DNA of 64,000 bases from Silanimonas sp. (GTDB lineage Bacteria; Pseudomonadota; Gammaproteobacteria; Xanthomonadales; Xanthomonadaceae): positions 21,390 to 85,389 of the forward strand of contig JAGXTI010000037.1 in the NCBI GenBank assembly GCA_018334015.1, in the 5' to 3' direction. Below are positions 53,354 through 61,189 of this stretch, one piece after another; the first letter of the stretch is position 1, and the number at the start of each line of letters is the position of its first letter. Both the position numbers and the translations under genes were made by a program. The notes under the pieces are model-generated. The model had not been told where the DNA came from, did not search any database, and saw only the letters and a list, made by a program, of their open reading frames with translations.

Positions 53354-56300
53354 ATGATTGAAAAACTCATCGACTGGTCGGTCCGCAATCCGTTCCTGAT
53401 CGGCCTGATGACGCTGGCGCTGATCGTCGGCGGCACCTTGGCGCTGCTGCGCACGCCACTGAGTGCGCTGCCCGACCTGTCGGACGTGCAGGTGATCGTC
53501 TATACCGAGCTGCCGGGCCAGGCACCGCAGGTGGTCGAGGACCAGGTCACCTACCCGCTGACGACCGCGATGCTGAGCGTGCCGAAGAGCCGGGTGGTGC
53601 GCGGTTTCTCGTTCTTCGGCGTGTCGTTCGTCTACGTGATTTTCGACGATGGCACCGACATCTACTGGGCGCGCTCGCGCGTGCTGGAGTACCTCGATGC
53701 GGCCAGCGCCCGGCTACCGCCGGGTGTCGCACCCACGCTCGGCCCGGATGCGACCGGCATCGGCTGGGTCTACCAGTACGTGGTGCAGGCCAAGCACCTG
53801 ACGCTGGCCGAGCTGCGCACGCTGCAGGACTGGTTCATCCGCTTCCAGCTGACCAAGGCGCAGGGGGTGAGCGAGGTGGCTTCGGTCGGCGGCTTCGTCC
53901 AGCAATACCAGGTGATCGTCGATCCGGCACGGTTGCGCGCCTATGGCATCCCATTGGCACGCGTGGCCGAAGTGATCCGGGCCAGCAACCGCGATGTCGG
54001 TGGCCGGACGATCGAAATGACCGGAACCGAGTACATGGTGCGCGGCCGCGGATTGCTGCGCGACAAGGCCGATATCGAGAACCTGGCACTGATGGCCGCC
54101 GACGGCACGCCGGTGCGGGTGCGCGACGTCGCGCGCGTCGAACTCGGCCCGGACGAGCGCCGGGGACTGGCGGAACTCGATGGCGAAGGCGAGGTGGTCA
54201 GCGGCATCGTGGTCGCGCGCCACGGCGAGAACGAGCTGGAGGTCATCGACAACGTCAAGCAGCGCATCGAGGAGATCAAACCGGGATTGCCCGAAGGCGT
54301 CGAGATCGTAACGGTGTACGACCGCTCGCAACTGATCCACGCGGCGATCGGCACCTTGAGCAGCACCCTGGTGCAGGGCTCGATCATCGTCGCACTGGTA
54401 TGCGCGCTGTTCCTGCTGCATGCGAGAAGCGCGCTGGTGGTGATCGTGGTGCTGCCACTGGCGGTGCTGTTCTCGTTCATCTGCATGTACCTGCTCGGTA
54501 TCAACTCGAACATCATGAGCCTGGGGGGTATCGCGATCGCGATTGGATCGTTGATCGACTCCGCAGCGGTGATGGTCGAGAACGCGCACAAGAAGTTGGA
54601 ACGGCGTTTGGACCGATCAAGCGACTCGACGCGCATCGAAGCACTCATCGATGGTTGCCGTGAGGTCGGCCCTGCGCTGTTCTTCTCGCTCTTGATCACC
54701 GCGGTCAGCTTCCTGCCGGTCTTCACGCTGGAGGCCGAGGAAGGGCGTCTGTTCTCGCCGCTCGCCTACACCAATACTTTCGCGGTGCTGGGCGGTGCGC
54801 TGCTGTCGGTGACGCTGCTGCCGCTGCTGATGGTGTGGTTGATCCGCGGCCACATCCTGCCGGAGAGCGAGCACCCGGTTTCGCGCTTGCTGATCGCCGC
54901 CTACCGGCCAGTGGTCGACTGGGTGCTGCAGCGGCGCTGGCTGACGATCAGCCTGGCGCTGCTGGTCACGGCGGCGTCGATCTGGCCAGCCAGCCGGCTT
55001 GGCAGCGAGTTCATGCCGACCCTGAACGAGGGTTCGATCTTCTTCATGCCGACCTCACTGCCCGGCATGTCGGTGACCGAAGCCGCCGAAATGCTGCAAA
55101 CGCAGAACCGGATCATCAAGAGCTTCCCGGAAGTGGATTCGGTGATCGGCAAGGCCGGTCGCGCCGCCACCGCCACCGATCCGGCACCGCTGGAGATGTT
55201 CGAGACGGTGATCAACCTGAAGCCGGAGGACCAATGGCGGCCGGGAATGGACATCGACCAACTGATCGCCGAAATGGATGAGGCATTGCGGTTTCCTGGC
55301 GTGGCCAACAGCTGGACCATGCCGATCCGCGCTCGTATCGACATGCTGGCCACCGGCATCCGCACCCCGGTCGGCATCAAGGTGTTTGGTGCCAACCTCG
55401 TGGACATGGAGAGCGTGGCCCGCCAGATCGAGACCGTGGTGCGCAAGGTGCCAGGTGCCTCGAGCGTCTTCGCCGAACGCATCACCGGCGGCTTCTATCT
55501 CGACATCGAACCGGATCGCGAGCAACTCGCACGCCACGGCCTGACAGTGGGCGACCTGATGGATGTGGTGTCGATCGCGATCGGTGGTGAAGTGATCACC
55601 ACCATCATCGAAGACCGCGCACGCTTTGGCGTGATCGTGCGCTACCCACGCGATGCACGCTCCACTCCGGAGGCGATCGAACGCGAGGTGCTGATCGACC
55701 TGCCCGCAATACCCGGGCGTCCAGCGGCCACGATTCCGCTCGGACAGGTGGCCGAGGTGAACGTCGTGCAGGGCGCACCGGTGATCCGCACCGAGAACGG
55801 CCTGCTGGCGGCCTACATCTACGTCGACATCCGCGAACGCGACATCGGCGGCTTCGTGCGCGAGGCGCGGCGCGTCGTCAACGACAACATCGACTTCCCG
55901 CCGGGCATGTTCGTGACCTGGAGCGGGCAGTACGAGTACCTGGAGCGCGCGGTCGACAGGCTCACGCTGATCGTGCCGCTGACCCTGGCGATCATCTTCG
56001 TGCTGCTGTACCTGGCGCTGTCGCGGTTGACCGAAACCATCCTGGTGATGCTGTCGGTGCCGTTCTCGCTGGTCGGCGGCGTGTGGCTGCTGTGGGCGCT
56101 CGACTACCACCTGAGCGTGGCCGTCATGGTCGGCTTCATCGCCTTGGCCGGCGTGGCGACCGGAACCGGCGTGGTGATGCTGGTCTTCATCGACACCGCC
56201 TGGAAGGACATGCAGGCGAAATGCCGGGGCGAGGGCCGGCTGCCGACCAGGGACGAGCTGCGCTCCACGGTGGTCTATGGCGCGGTCGCGCGGGTTCGGC

Positions 56301-56530
56301 CGGTGGCCATCACCGTGGTGACCACCCTTGCCGCGCTTGGCCCGCCGATGTGGAGCATCGGCCCCGGCAGCGAGATCATGCAGCGCATCGCCGCACCGAT
56401 GTTCGGCGGCATGGCCAGCTCCGCCATCCTCACCCTGATCGTGATCCCAGCGATGTACCTGCTGGTGCTGGAGCGACGCCTGGCGCGCGACGCGCATTCG
56501 GCAAGCACCGCAAGCACCGCAAGCGCCTGA
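53354..56530 (+). CDS. cusA: Cu(I)/Ag(I) RND efflux transporter CusA
   Basis: Inner-membrane proton-driven pump of the heavy-metal RND class. It has 1058 residues, 12 expected membrane helices and two large periplasmic loops. Met565, Met615 and Met664 align by spacing (50 and 49) with the CusA metal triad Met573, Met623, Met672, so Cu/Ag is favoured over Zn/Co/Cd. In helix 4, IGSLIDSAAVMVENAH keeps Asp402. Two later positions reported as proton-relay residues in E. coli CusA, Glu939 and Lys984, appear as Gly937 and Val984. The C-terminus holds three 9-base repeats. Confidence 0.94.
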   Translation: MIEKLIDWSVRNPFLIGLMTLALIVGGTLALLRTPLSALPDLSDVQVIVYTELPGQAPQVVEDQVTYPLTTAMLSVPKSRVVRGFSFFGVSFVYVIFDDGTDIYWARSRVLEYLDAASARLPPGVAPTLGPDATGIGWVYQYVVQAKHLTLAELRTLQDWFIRFQLTKAQGVSEVASVGGFVQQYQVIVDPARLRAYGIPLARVAEVIRASNRDVGGRTIEMTGTEYMVRGRGLLRDKADIENLALMAADGTPVRVRDVARVELGPDERRGLAELDGEGEVVSGIVVARHGENELEVIDNVKQRIEEIKPGLPEGVEIVTVYDRSQLIHAAIGTLSSTLVQGSIIVALVCALFLLHARSALVVIVVLPLAVLFSFICMYLLGINSNIMSLGGIAIAIGSLIDSAAVMVENAHKKLERRLDRSSDSTRIEALIDGCREVGPALFFSLLITAVSFLPVFTLEAEEGRLFSPLAYTNTFAVLGGALLSVTLLPLLMVWLIRGHILPESEHPVSRLLIAAYRPVVDWVLQRRWLTISLALLVTAASIWPASRLGSEFMPTLNEGSIFFMPTSLPGMSVTEAAEMLQTQNRIIKSFPEVDSVIGKAGRAATATDPAPLEMFETVINLKPEDQWRPGMDIDQLIAEMDEALRFPGVANSWTMPIRARIDMLATGIRTPVGIKVFGANLVDMESVARQIETVVRKVPGASSVFAERITGGFYLDIEPDREQLARHGLTVGDLMDVVSIAIGGEVITTIIEDRARFGVIVRYPRDARSTPEAIEREVLIDLPAIPGRPAATIPLGQVAEVNVVQGAPVIRTENGLLAAYIYVDIRERDIGGFVREARRVVNDNIDFPPGMFVTWSGQYEYLERAVDRLTLIVPLTLAIIFVLLYLALSRLTETILVMLSVPFSLVGGVWLLWALDYHLSVAVMVGFIALAGVATGTGVVMLVFIDTAWKDMQAKCRGEGRLPTRDELRSTVVYGAVARVRPVAITVVTTLAALGPPMWSIGPGSEIMQRIAAPMFGGMASSAILTLIVIPAMYLLVLERRLARDAHSASTASTASA

Positions 56531-56598
56531 TCCATACCACTGCACTGCTTTTGTCAGAACCCGCTCCGCCCGACTTTCCACCCGAACGAGGATCCCCC

Positions 56599-56943
56599 AT
56601 GAAGCTCCGCCTTGCCCTTGCCACCGGCACCCTCCTGGTCCTGGCAGCCATCGCCACACCGTCCTTCGCCCAACACCGGCACGGCGTAGACCTGCCGGCC
56701 ACGTCAAGCACACAGGAGCTGGCCGACGGTGAAGTGCGCCGTATCGATCCCGCCAAAGGCACGGTCGTTCTCAGGCACGGCGAGATCAAGGCCATCGGCA
56801 TGGGCCCGATGACCATGAGCTTCAAGTTCAAGGATCCGACAATGGCAACCGGCCTCCAGGTCGGCGACCGGGTGCGGTTCCTGGTCGAACGGCAAGGCGA
56901 CGACTTCGTGATCACGCAGATCCAGAAAGCCAAGGAATCCTGA
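56599..56943 (+). CDS. CusF-like periplasmic copper-binding protein
   Basis: Small periplasmic metallochaperone. The 114-residue precursor has a signal peptide cleaved after SFA (residue ~24) and an OB-like CusF domain. The copper ligands fall at His60, Met71 and Met73 (HGEIKAIGMGPMTM); the position of the capping Trp in E. coli CusF is Met68 here. A second CusF unit is fused to CusB, so the operon encodes two different copper sites. ATG 56599 follows GAGGA. copC begins two bases after its stop. Confidence 0.88.
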   Translation: MKLRLALATGTLLVLAAIATPSFAQHRHGVDLPATSSTQELADGEVRRIDPAKGTVVLRHGEIKAIGMGPMTMSFKFKDPTMATGLQVGDRVRFLVERQGDDFVITQIQKAKES

Positions 56944-56945
56944 CC

Positions 56946-57305
56946 ATGCCTTGCCTGAAATGCATCGTCCGCGTGGCGCTGGCGCTGTACCTGCTACTGG
57001 CGGCAACCCAACTACTGGCCCATGCCCAACCGGAAGGCTCGCTGCCCGCGCACGGCAGCACCGTCAACGGCAGCCCGAACCGGATCGCGGTCTGGTTCGA
57101 TCACCCGATGCGGCTGACGCTGTTCGAAGTCAGCGGCCCGCGGGGCGCAGTGCCCTTGAGCCAAAGCCCGGGCCGCGACGCGCTCACCCGCTTCGAGACC
57201 AGCCCGGCCACACCGCTGGCACCCGGCAAATACACGGTGCGCTGGCGCGGCTTGGCGTCCGACGGGCACGTCATGGCCGATGAAATTTATTTCACCGTGC
57301 GCTGA
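56946..57305 (+). CDS. copC: Copper resistance protein CopC
   Basis: Periplasmic copper-binding protein of the CopC fold. The 119-residue precursor would be cut to leave an N-terminal His (LLA|HAQPEGSLPA). With Asp and His of LASDGHVMADEIYF, it forms the known Cu(II) site of type His-Asp-His. The Met-rich Cu(I) loop of Pseudomonas CopC is absent. It lies between the CusF-like gene and copD, its usual partner. Confidence 0.92.
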   Translation: MPCLKCIVRVALALYLLLAATQLLAHAQPEGSLPAHGSTVNGSPNRIAVWFDHPMRLTLFEVSGPRGAVPLSQSPGRDALTRFETSPATPLAPGKYTVRWRGLASDGHVMADEIYFTVR

Positions 57306-57341
57306 GGTGGACGCAGGCCTTGGCTTGACCGTGCTTGCGGC

Positions 57342-58274
57342 ATGAGCACCGCCCTGTCGCTGCTGCAACCCCTACTGGATCTTCTCGCGCAGACCGATGG
57401 CTGGGCCTGGCTGCGCGTGCTGGTGGCGGCAGCCTTCTACGCCAGTGCCTTGGTCGCCGTGGGCGGGGTGTGGTTTGGCTTGGTTTTCGGCGGCAATCCA
57501 GCGCTGGACCGGGCCGCCGGGCTGCGCACGCTGGTGCCCGCCGCCGCCGGCTTGGCGCTGGCCCTGCTGCTGCTGCAGTGGCCCTTGCAGGCGGGTTTCC
57601 TGGGTGGGGGCACCTGGGCGGCGGCCTTCGACCCCGGTTTGCTCGCGCTGGTGTTCGACGGCGCAGCGGGGCAGCGCATCCTGCTCGCTGGCAGCGGCTT
57701 GCTGCTGTTGTTCGGCGTATGGATCGAATCGGACCGCTGGCGTGGGCTCGGTGCGGCAGCGAGCCTACTGGGCGCGGCGCTGGTGCTGCTGGCCTTCACG
57801 CAAGTCGGGCACAGCGCCGGTGCACCGCGCCTGCTGCTGGCCAGCCTGCTGCTGTTGCACCTGGGCGCGGTGGCGTTCTGGGTCGGTGCCTTGCTGCCCT
57901 TGTACCGCATCAGCGGCCCGCCGCACTTGAGCCAGCCGGCGGCCCGGGTACTGCGGCGCTTTGGTCGGCTGGCTTCAGGAGCGGTGGCCGCCTTGATCGC
58001 GACGGGGCTGTGGCTGGCCTGGCACTTGATGGAGGGTTGGTCGTCTCTGCTGCACAGCGCTTATGGGCAAGTCTTGTCGCTCAAGCTCGCCGCGCTGCTG
58101 CTGCTGTTGGGCTTGGCTGCGCTCAATCGCTGGCACCTGGTGCCGGCCTTTGCGGCCAGCGCCCCGCGCGCACGGCAGCGGCTGCGCGCCAGCATCGCTT
58201 GCGAAGGATTTTTGGTGGCCCTGATCCTGCTCCTGACGGCTTTTTTGACCACCACCACCTCGCCGACGGGCTGA
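57342..58274 (+). CDS. copD: Copper resistance membrane protein CopD
   Basis: Inner-membrane protein of the CopD family that works with CopC; transport direction is debated in the family. The 310 residues contain about eight hydrophobic helices. LLLHLGAVAFWVGALLPLYRI near residue 170 has the conserved His and Trp of the family, and LWLAWHLMEGWSSLLHSAYGQVLSLKLAALLLLL follows. It ends block A; the next promoter is 60 bases downstream. Confidence 0.9.
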   Translation: MSTALSLLQPLLDLLAQTDGWAWLRVLVAAAFYASALVAVGGVWFGLVFGGNPALDRAAGLRTLVPAAAGLALALLLLQWPLQAGFLGGGTWAAAFDPGLLALVFDGAAGQRILLAGSGLLLLFGVWIESDRWRGLGAAASLLGAALVLLAFTQVGHSAGAPRLLLASLLLLHLGAVAFWVGALLPLYRISGPPHLSQPAARVLRRFGRLASGAVAALIATGLWLAWHLMEGWSSLLHSAYGQVLSLKLAALLLLLGLAALNRWHLVPAFAASAPRARQRLRASIACEGFLVALILLLTAFLTTTTSPTG

Positions 58275-58333
58275 TGTGCGCCTGCTGCCTGGTTCGCCAC
58301 GCCGCCGCATACATCGCTGGACAAGACGCGCAC

Positions 58334-58362
58334 TTGACCGGCCCATGCGGCACTGCTAGCAT
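58334..58362 (+). promoter_or_regulatory. Strong promoter of the second CopL-like gene
   Basis: TTGACC (58334-58339), 17-base spacer, TAGCAT (58357-58362) preceded by TGC. The ATG follows after 6 bases (CCCGGG), so the mRNA should begin at the start codon. Confidence 0.7.
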
Positions 58363-58368
58363 CCCGGG

Positions 58369-58782
58369 ATGACCACGCTGCCACCCCGCCGCCTGCGCGC
58401 CTGCCTGCACCTGATCCTGGTGCTGGTGCTGCTCGTGCAGTCGGCAACGGCGCTGGCCTTGGGAACCGGGCATGCACGCGCCCTGGCCCAGCCCGATGTG
58501 CCCGAGTCCTCCGCCGTGCTTGCTGCAACCGCAGCCGAACCCGACGCCGCGGCCCTCCCCTGCCATCCAGCCGTGCCCGACGCTGCACCCGAGCCCGTGA
58601 AGGGCTGCTGTCCGCTGGCGGCCTCCGGCCTGTGCACGTGGGCCTGTACCTTCGGCTCGGTGCCACTGCCCGTGCTCGATCACACGCCACACGCTCCTTG
58701 GGCTGTCTCGTCCTCGCTGCCACCGATGACCACCTTCCGGTCCATCGCCCTGCCCGTCGAGTTGCGGCCGCCGATCGCCTGA
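58369..58782 (+). CDS. CopL/DUF2946-like Cys-His small exported protein (copy 2)
   Basis: Paralogue of the 49977 gene, heading block B. It has 137 residues: basic start, hydrophobic segment (about 12-32), LPCHPA (Cys65-His66), a Cys80-Cys81 pair, CTWAC (Cys89, Cys93), then LPVELRPPIA at the end. The shared PCHPA, WAC and LRPP elements show common origin, while the intervening sequence has diverged. It could bind copper as it emerges or once exported. No Shine-Dalgarno is available if the mapped promoter is correct. Confidence 0.65.
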   Translation: MTTLPPRRLRACLHLILVLVLLVQSATALALGTGHARALAQPDVPESSAVLAATAAEPDAAALPCHPAVPDAAPEPVKGCCPLAASGLCTWACTFGSVPLPVLDHTPHAPWAVSSSLPPMTTFRSIALPVELRPPIA

Positions 58783-58862
58783 TTCCGCTGCACCGCCCGC
58801 TGCCACCACGCCTGCGCGTGGTGGCTGGATCGCAGGCCTCATGGCCCGCCCTGCACGGAATC
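58781..58862 (+). promoter_or_regulatory. Structured junction between CopL-like gene 2 and block B
   Basis: GATTCCG (58781-58787) overlaps the TGA stop and pairs with CGGAATC (58856-58862), just before the next ATG at 58868. With a one-base bulge, TGCA (58789-58792) and TGCA (58852-58855) extend the stem. Inside is a 9-bp hairpin CCACCACGC/GCGTGGTGG (58803-58824). The layout mirrors copy 1. Confidence 0.6.
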
Positions 58863-58867
58863 CTCCC

Positions 58868-59515
58868 ATGACACTTCGTTTCCCACTGGCCGCTTTGGCC
58901 ATTCTGGCTTCGTCCTTCGCCACCGCTCCTCAAGCCCGCCCCGTCACCTACGCCGGCGGCCATGTGCTGGTCCTCAGCCACCAGCCCACGCTCGACCAGT
59001 GGCGCTACACCCACTCCCCCAGCTTCCGCTGGTCGGTGAGCGTCGGCGGCCTGCGTGCCGATCATCTGGGCGAGACCCAGTCGCTCGATGTCGACTACCT
59101 CCGCGCCGCCCGCCTGCTGCATCGATGGAACCTGCCCGAGGCGCAGGCCAACGCCTTCCTCTGGGGCGGCATCGGCCAGACCCGCAGCGGAAAAGGCGAT
59201 GGCCTCGGCCGTCATGTCGGCCTGCAACTCGACTACGAGACCCGGCGCATCTACACCGCCCTGGTCAGCGAACTGCACGAGGGCGATGGCTGGTCGCATC
59301 GATTCGACACGGTCATGCTGGGTTGGTCACCCCACCCGCACGATGTCGACCGCATGGCCAGCTGGGTCGTGCTCAAGGGCATGCACACCAGCAATACCGA
59401 CGACAGCCGACTCAAGGGGGCGCTGGTGCTGCGCTTCTTCACCACCCGCTGGTGGCTGGAGGCCGGTGCCGACGAGGACGGCCGCCCGCTCGCCAACCTG
59501 ATGGTCAATTTCTGA
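58868..59515 (+). CDS. Uncharacterised exported protein, possible outer-membrane beta-barrel (block B)
   Basis: Function not recognised. The 215-residue precursor has a signal peptide (cleavage near TAPQA, residue ~22). The mature part is rich in aromatic residues and alternating hydrophobic positions (RWSVSVGGLRADHL, HVGLQLDYET, WWLEAGADEDG) and ends LANLMVNF with a terminal Phe, like outer-membrane barrels. Several His residues could bind metal. Its start is preceded only by CGGAATCCTCCC, part of the junction stem. A small palindrome, GCCGTT-CTG-AACGGC, follows its stop. Confidence 0.6.
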   Translation: MTLRFPLAALAILASSFATAPQARPVTYAGGHVLVLSHQPTLDQWRYTHSPSFRWSVSVGGLRADHLGETQSLDVDYLRAARLLHRWNLPEAQANAFLWGGIGQTRSGKGDGLGRHVGLQLDYETRRIYTALVSELHEGDGWSHRFDTVMLGWSPHPHDVDRMASWVVLKGMHTSNTDDSRLKGALVLRFFTTRWWLEAGADEDGRPLANLMVNF

Positions 59516-59550
59516 GCCGTTCTGAACGGCCCACCCACGAGGAGAACCCC

Positions 59551-59889
59551 ATGAACATCCGCACAACGCTTGTCCTGCTCGCCCTGGCGCTCACCACCGT
59601 GTTCGCCAGCCCCCGTCTCGATGCCCGCAGCCTGCGGGTGGAAGTCAACGGACTGGTCTGCGCCTTCTGCGCCCACGGCATCCGCGCCGCCTTCGCCCGC
59701 CAGCCGGCCGTCGCCGAGGTGTTCGTGAGTCTGGAAGACCGGCTGGTCGCCATCGCCCTGAAACCCGACCAGGACATCAGCGACGCCATCACCAAGGAGC
59801 TGCTCACCGACGCCGGCTACACCGTGGTGCGCATCGAGCGCACCGAGGCCACGCTGGCCGAGATCCGCGCCGAGGCCGATCGTGACTGA
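59551..59889 (+). CDS. MerP-like periplasmic heavy-metal-associated (HMA) protein
   Basis: Exported metal-binding protein. The 112-residue precursor has a signal peptide (about 1-26) and a ferredoxin-like HMA domain with VNGLVCAFCAHGIR. Cys37 and Cys40 form the CxxC metal site; the spacing residues Ala-Phe differ from the usual GMTCxxC. A short charged tail follows. AGGAG precedes the ATG. It overlaps the MerT-like gene by eight bases, so the two are likely made together. Confidence 0.85.
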   Translation: MNIRTTLVLLALALTTVFASPRLDARSLRVEVNGLVCAFCAHGIRAAFARQPAVAEVFVSLEDRLVAIALKPDQDISDAITKELLTDAGYTVVRIERTEATLAEIRAEADRD

Positions 59890-60292
59890 AGCCGGCGATT
59901 CGGCCCAGGCCCTGCTGACTCCGGTCCGGCAGAGCCTGTGGGGTGCTGGTGGCGCACTGCTCACCAGCACCGGCACCCTGATCTGCTGCGTGCTGCCGGC
60001 GGTGATGGTGAGCCTGGGGGCCGGTGCCGCGCTGGCCGGGCTGGTCAGCGCCGTGCCGCAGATCGTCTGGCTGTCCGAACGCAAGGGGCTGCTGTTCGGC
60101 ATCGCCACGGTCGCCCTGCTGCTGGCCGGCGCGCTGCTGTGGCGGGCGCGCTCGGCGCCCTGCCCGGCCGATCCGGCACTGGCACGGACCTGCATGCGGC
60201 TGCGGCGCTGGTCGAACGGGCTTTACCTCGCCTCGGTGCTCGCCACGATCACCGGCGCGCTGTTCGCCTTCGTGCTGCCAGCGCTGGGCTGA
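59882..60292 (+). CDS. MerT-like metal transport membrane protein
   Basis: Small inner-membrane protein of MerT topology. The 136 residues have helix 1 with adjacent Cys35-Cys36 (TLICCVLPAVMVSLGAG), helix 2 (about 70-88), a loop with Cys94 and Cys104, and helix 3 (about 112-134). MerT carries the same Cys-Cys pair and two loop cysteines and takes Hg from MerP into the cytosol. No mercuric reductase or MerR is near, so another metal such as copper is possible. GTG start at 59882. Confidence 0.8.
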   Translation: MTEAGDSAQALLTPVRQSLWGAGGALLTSTGTLICCVLPAVMVSLGAGAALAGLVSAVPQIVWLSERKGLLFGIATVALLLAGALLWRARSAPCPADPALARTCMRLRRWSNGLYLASVLATITGALFAFVLPALG

Positions 60293-60316
60293 TCCGGCGA
60301 AACAACGGAAGTGGAA

Positions 60317-60338
60317 ACGGCGGCCCGAGGGCCGCCGT
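60317..60338. terminator. Bidirectional terminator-like hairpin
   Basis: Perfect inverted repeat ACGGCGGCCC / GGGCCGCCGT around GA, between the convergent MerT-like gene and rluF. On the minus strand it runs into TTT; no T run on the plus strand. Confidence 0.6.
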
Positions 60339-60376
60339 CATCCCGCCTCACCTCGCAGCGCGCGGACGCGCGGCGA

Positions 60377-61096
60377 TCACCACTCGGCGCGGTTCGGCAG
60401 CAGGCCTCTGAGCTCGGCATCGGTGAGCTTGCGCCACTGGCCCGGCTTCAGATGCCCGATCGGGATGTTGACGATGCGGCTGCGGAACAGGCGCTTCACC
60501 CGGTAGCCGAAGTGCTGGCACATCAGCCGGATCTGCCGGTTCAAGCCCTGGGTCAGCACGATGCGGAAACCGACCGGGCCGATCTTGCTGACCTTGCAGG
60601 GCAGCGTGGTCTGGCCGTGCATGGCGATGCCGCCTTTGGCCATCCCGCGCAGGAATTGATCGGTCACGTCCTTGTTGACGCCGACCAGGTACTCCTTCTC
60701 CTTGCTGTTCTCGGCGCGCAGGATCTCGTTGACGATGTCGCCGTTGCTGGTCAGCAGGATCAGCCCCTCGCTGTCCTTGTCGAGCCGCCCGATCGGGAAG
60801 ATGCGCTGCTCGTGGCCAATGGCCTCGACGATGTTGCCGGCCACCTCGGCCTCGGTGGTGCAGGTGACCCCGACCGGCTTGTGGTAGGCGATGTAGACGT
60901 GCTTGCGCTTGTTGGGCGCACCCGGTGTGCGCGGTGCGACGGTCTGGCCATCGACGGCGACCTTGTCGGCCTCGCCCAGTTCGGCACCGACGCGGGCGCG
61001 CAGGCCGTTGACGGTGACCCGGCCCTCGCCGATCAGGCGGTCGGCTTCGCGGCGCGAGCAGTAGCCCGCCTCGGAGAGGTACTTGTTCAGGCGCAT
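60377..61096 (-). CDS. rluF: 23S rRNA pseudouridine synthase RluF
   Basis: Modifies uridine 2604 (and in E. coli also tRNA-Tyr) on 23S rRNA. The 239 residues start MRLNKYLSEAGYCSRREADR, the S4-like domain. The catalytic motif is FPIGRLDKDSEGLILLTSNGD, with the Asp in RLDKDSEG. NRQIRLMCQHFGYRVKRLFR places it in the RluF branch of the RsuA family. ATG 61096 is the first residue of the S4 domain; longer frames upstream are shadows of the S9 peptidase. Confidence 0.9.
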   Translation of the reverse strand: MRLNKYLSEAGYCSRREADRLIGEGRVTVNGLRARVGAELGEADKVAVDGQTVAPRTPGAPNKRKHVYIAYHKPVGVTCTTEAEVAGNIVEAIGHEQRIFPIGRLDKDSEGLILLTSNGDIVNEILRAENSKEKEYLVGVNKDVTDQFLRGMAKGGIAMHGQTTLPCKVSKIGPVGFRIVLTQGLNRQIRLMCQHFGYRVKRLFRSRIVNIPIGHLKPGQWRKLTDAELRGLLPNRAEW

Positions 61097-61189
61097 CGCT
61101 GCGTGCCGAAAGGGGAAGGGCGCGCAGGATAGCGCCCGCCGGCGTTTTCGGCGATGCTCCGTTTTCCGCCACCGCCCGCCAAAGCCCGT

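Noticed and set aside
53354-56530. CzcA-type zinc/cobalt/cadmium pump
   Set aside because: The methionine triad spacing and linked CusF, CopC and CopD genes favour Cu(I)/Ag(I).
58868-60292. Mercury resistance operon
   Set aside because: MerP- and MerT-like proteins are present but there is no merA, merR or merD, and the neighbours are copper genes; a mercury function is not supported.
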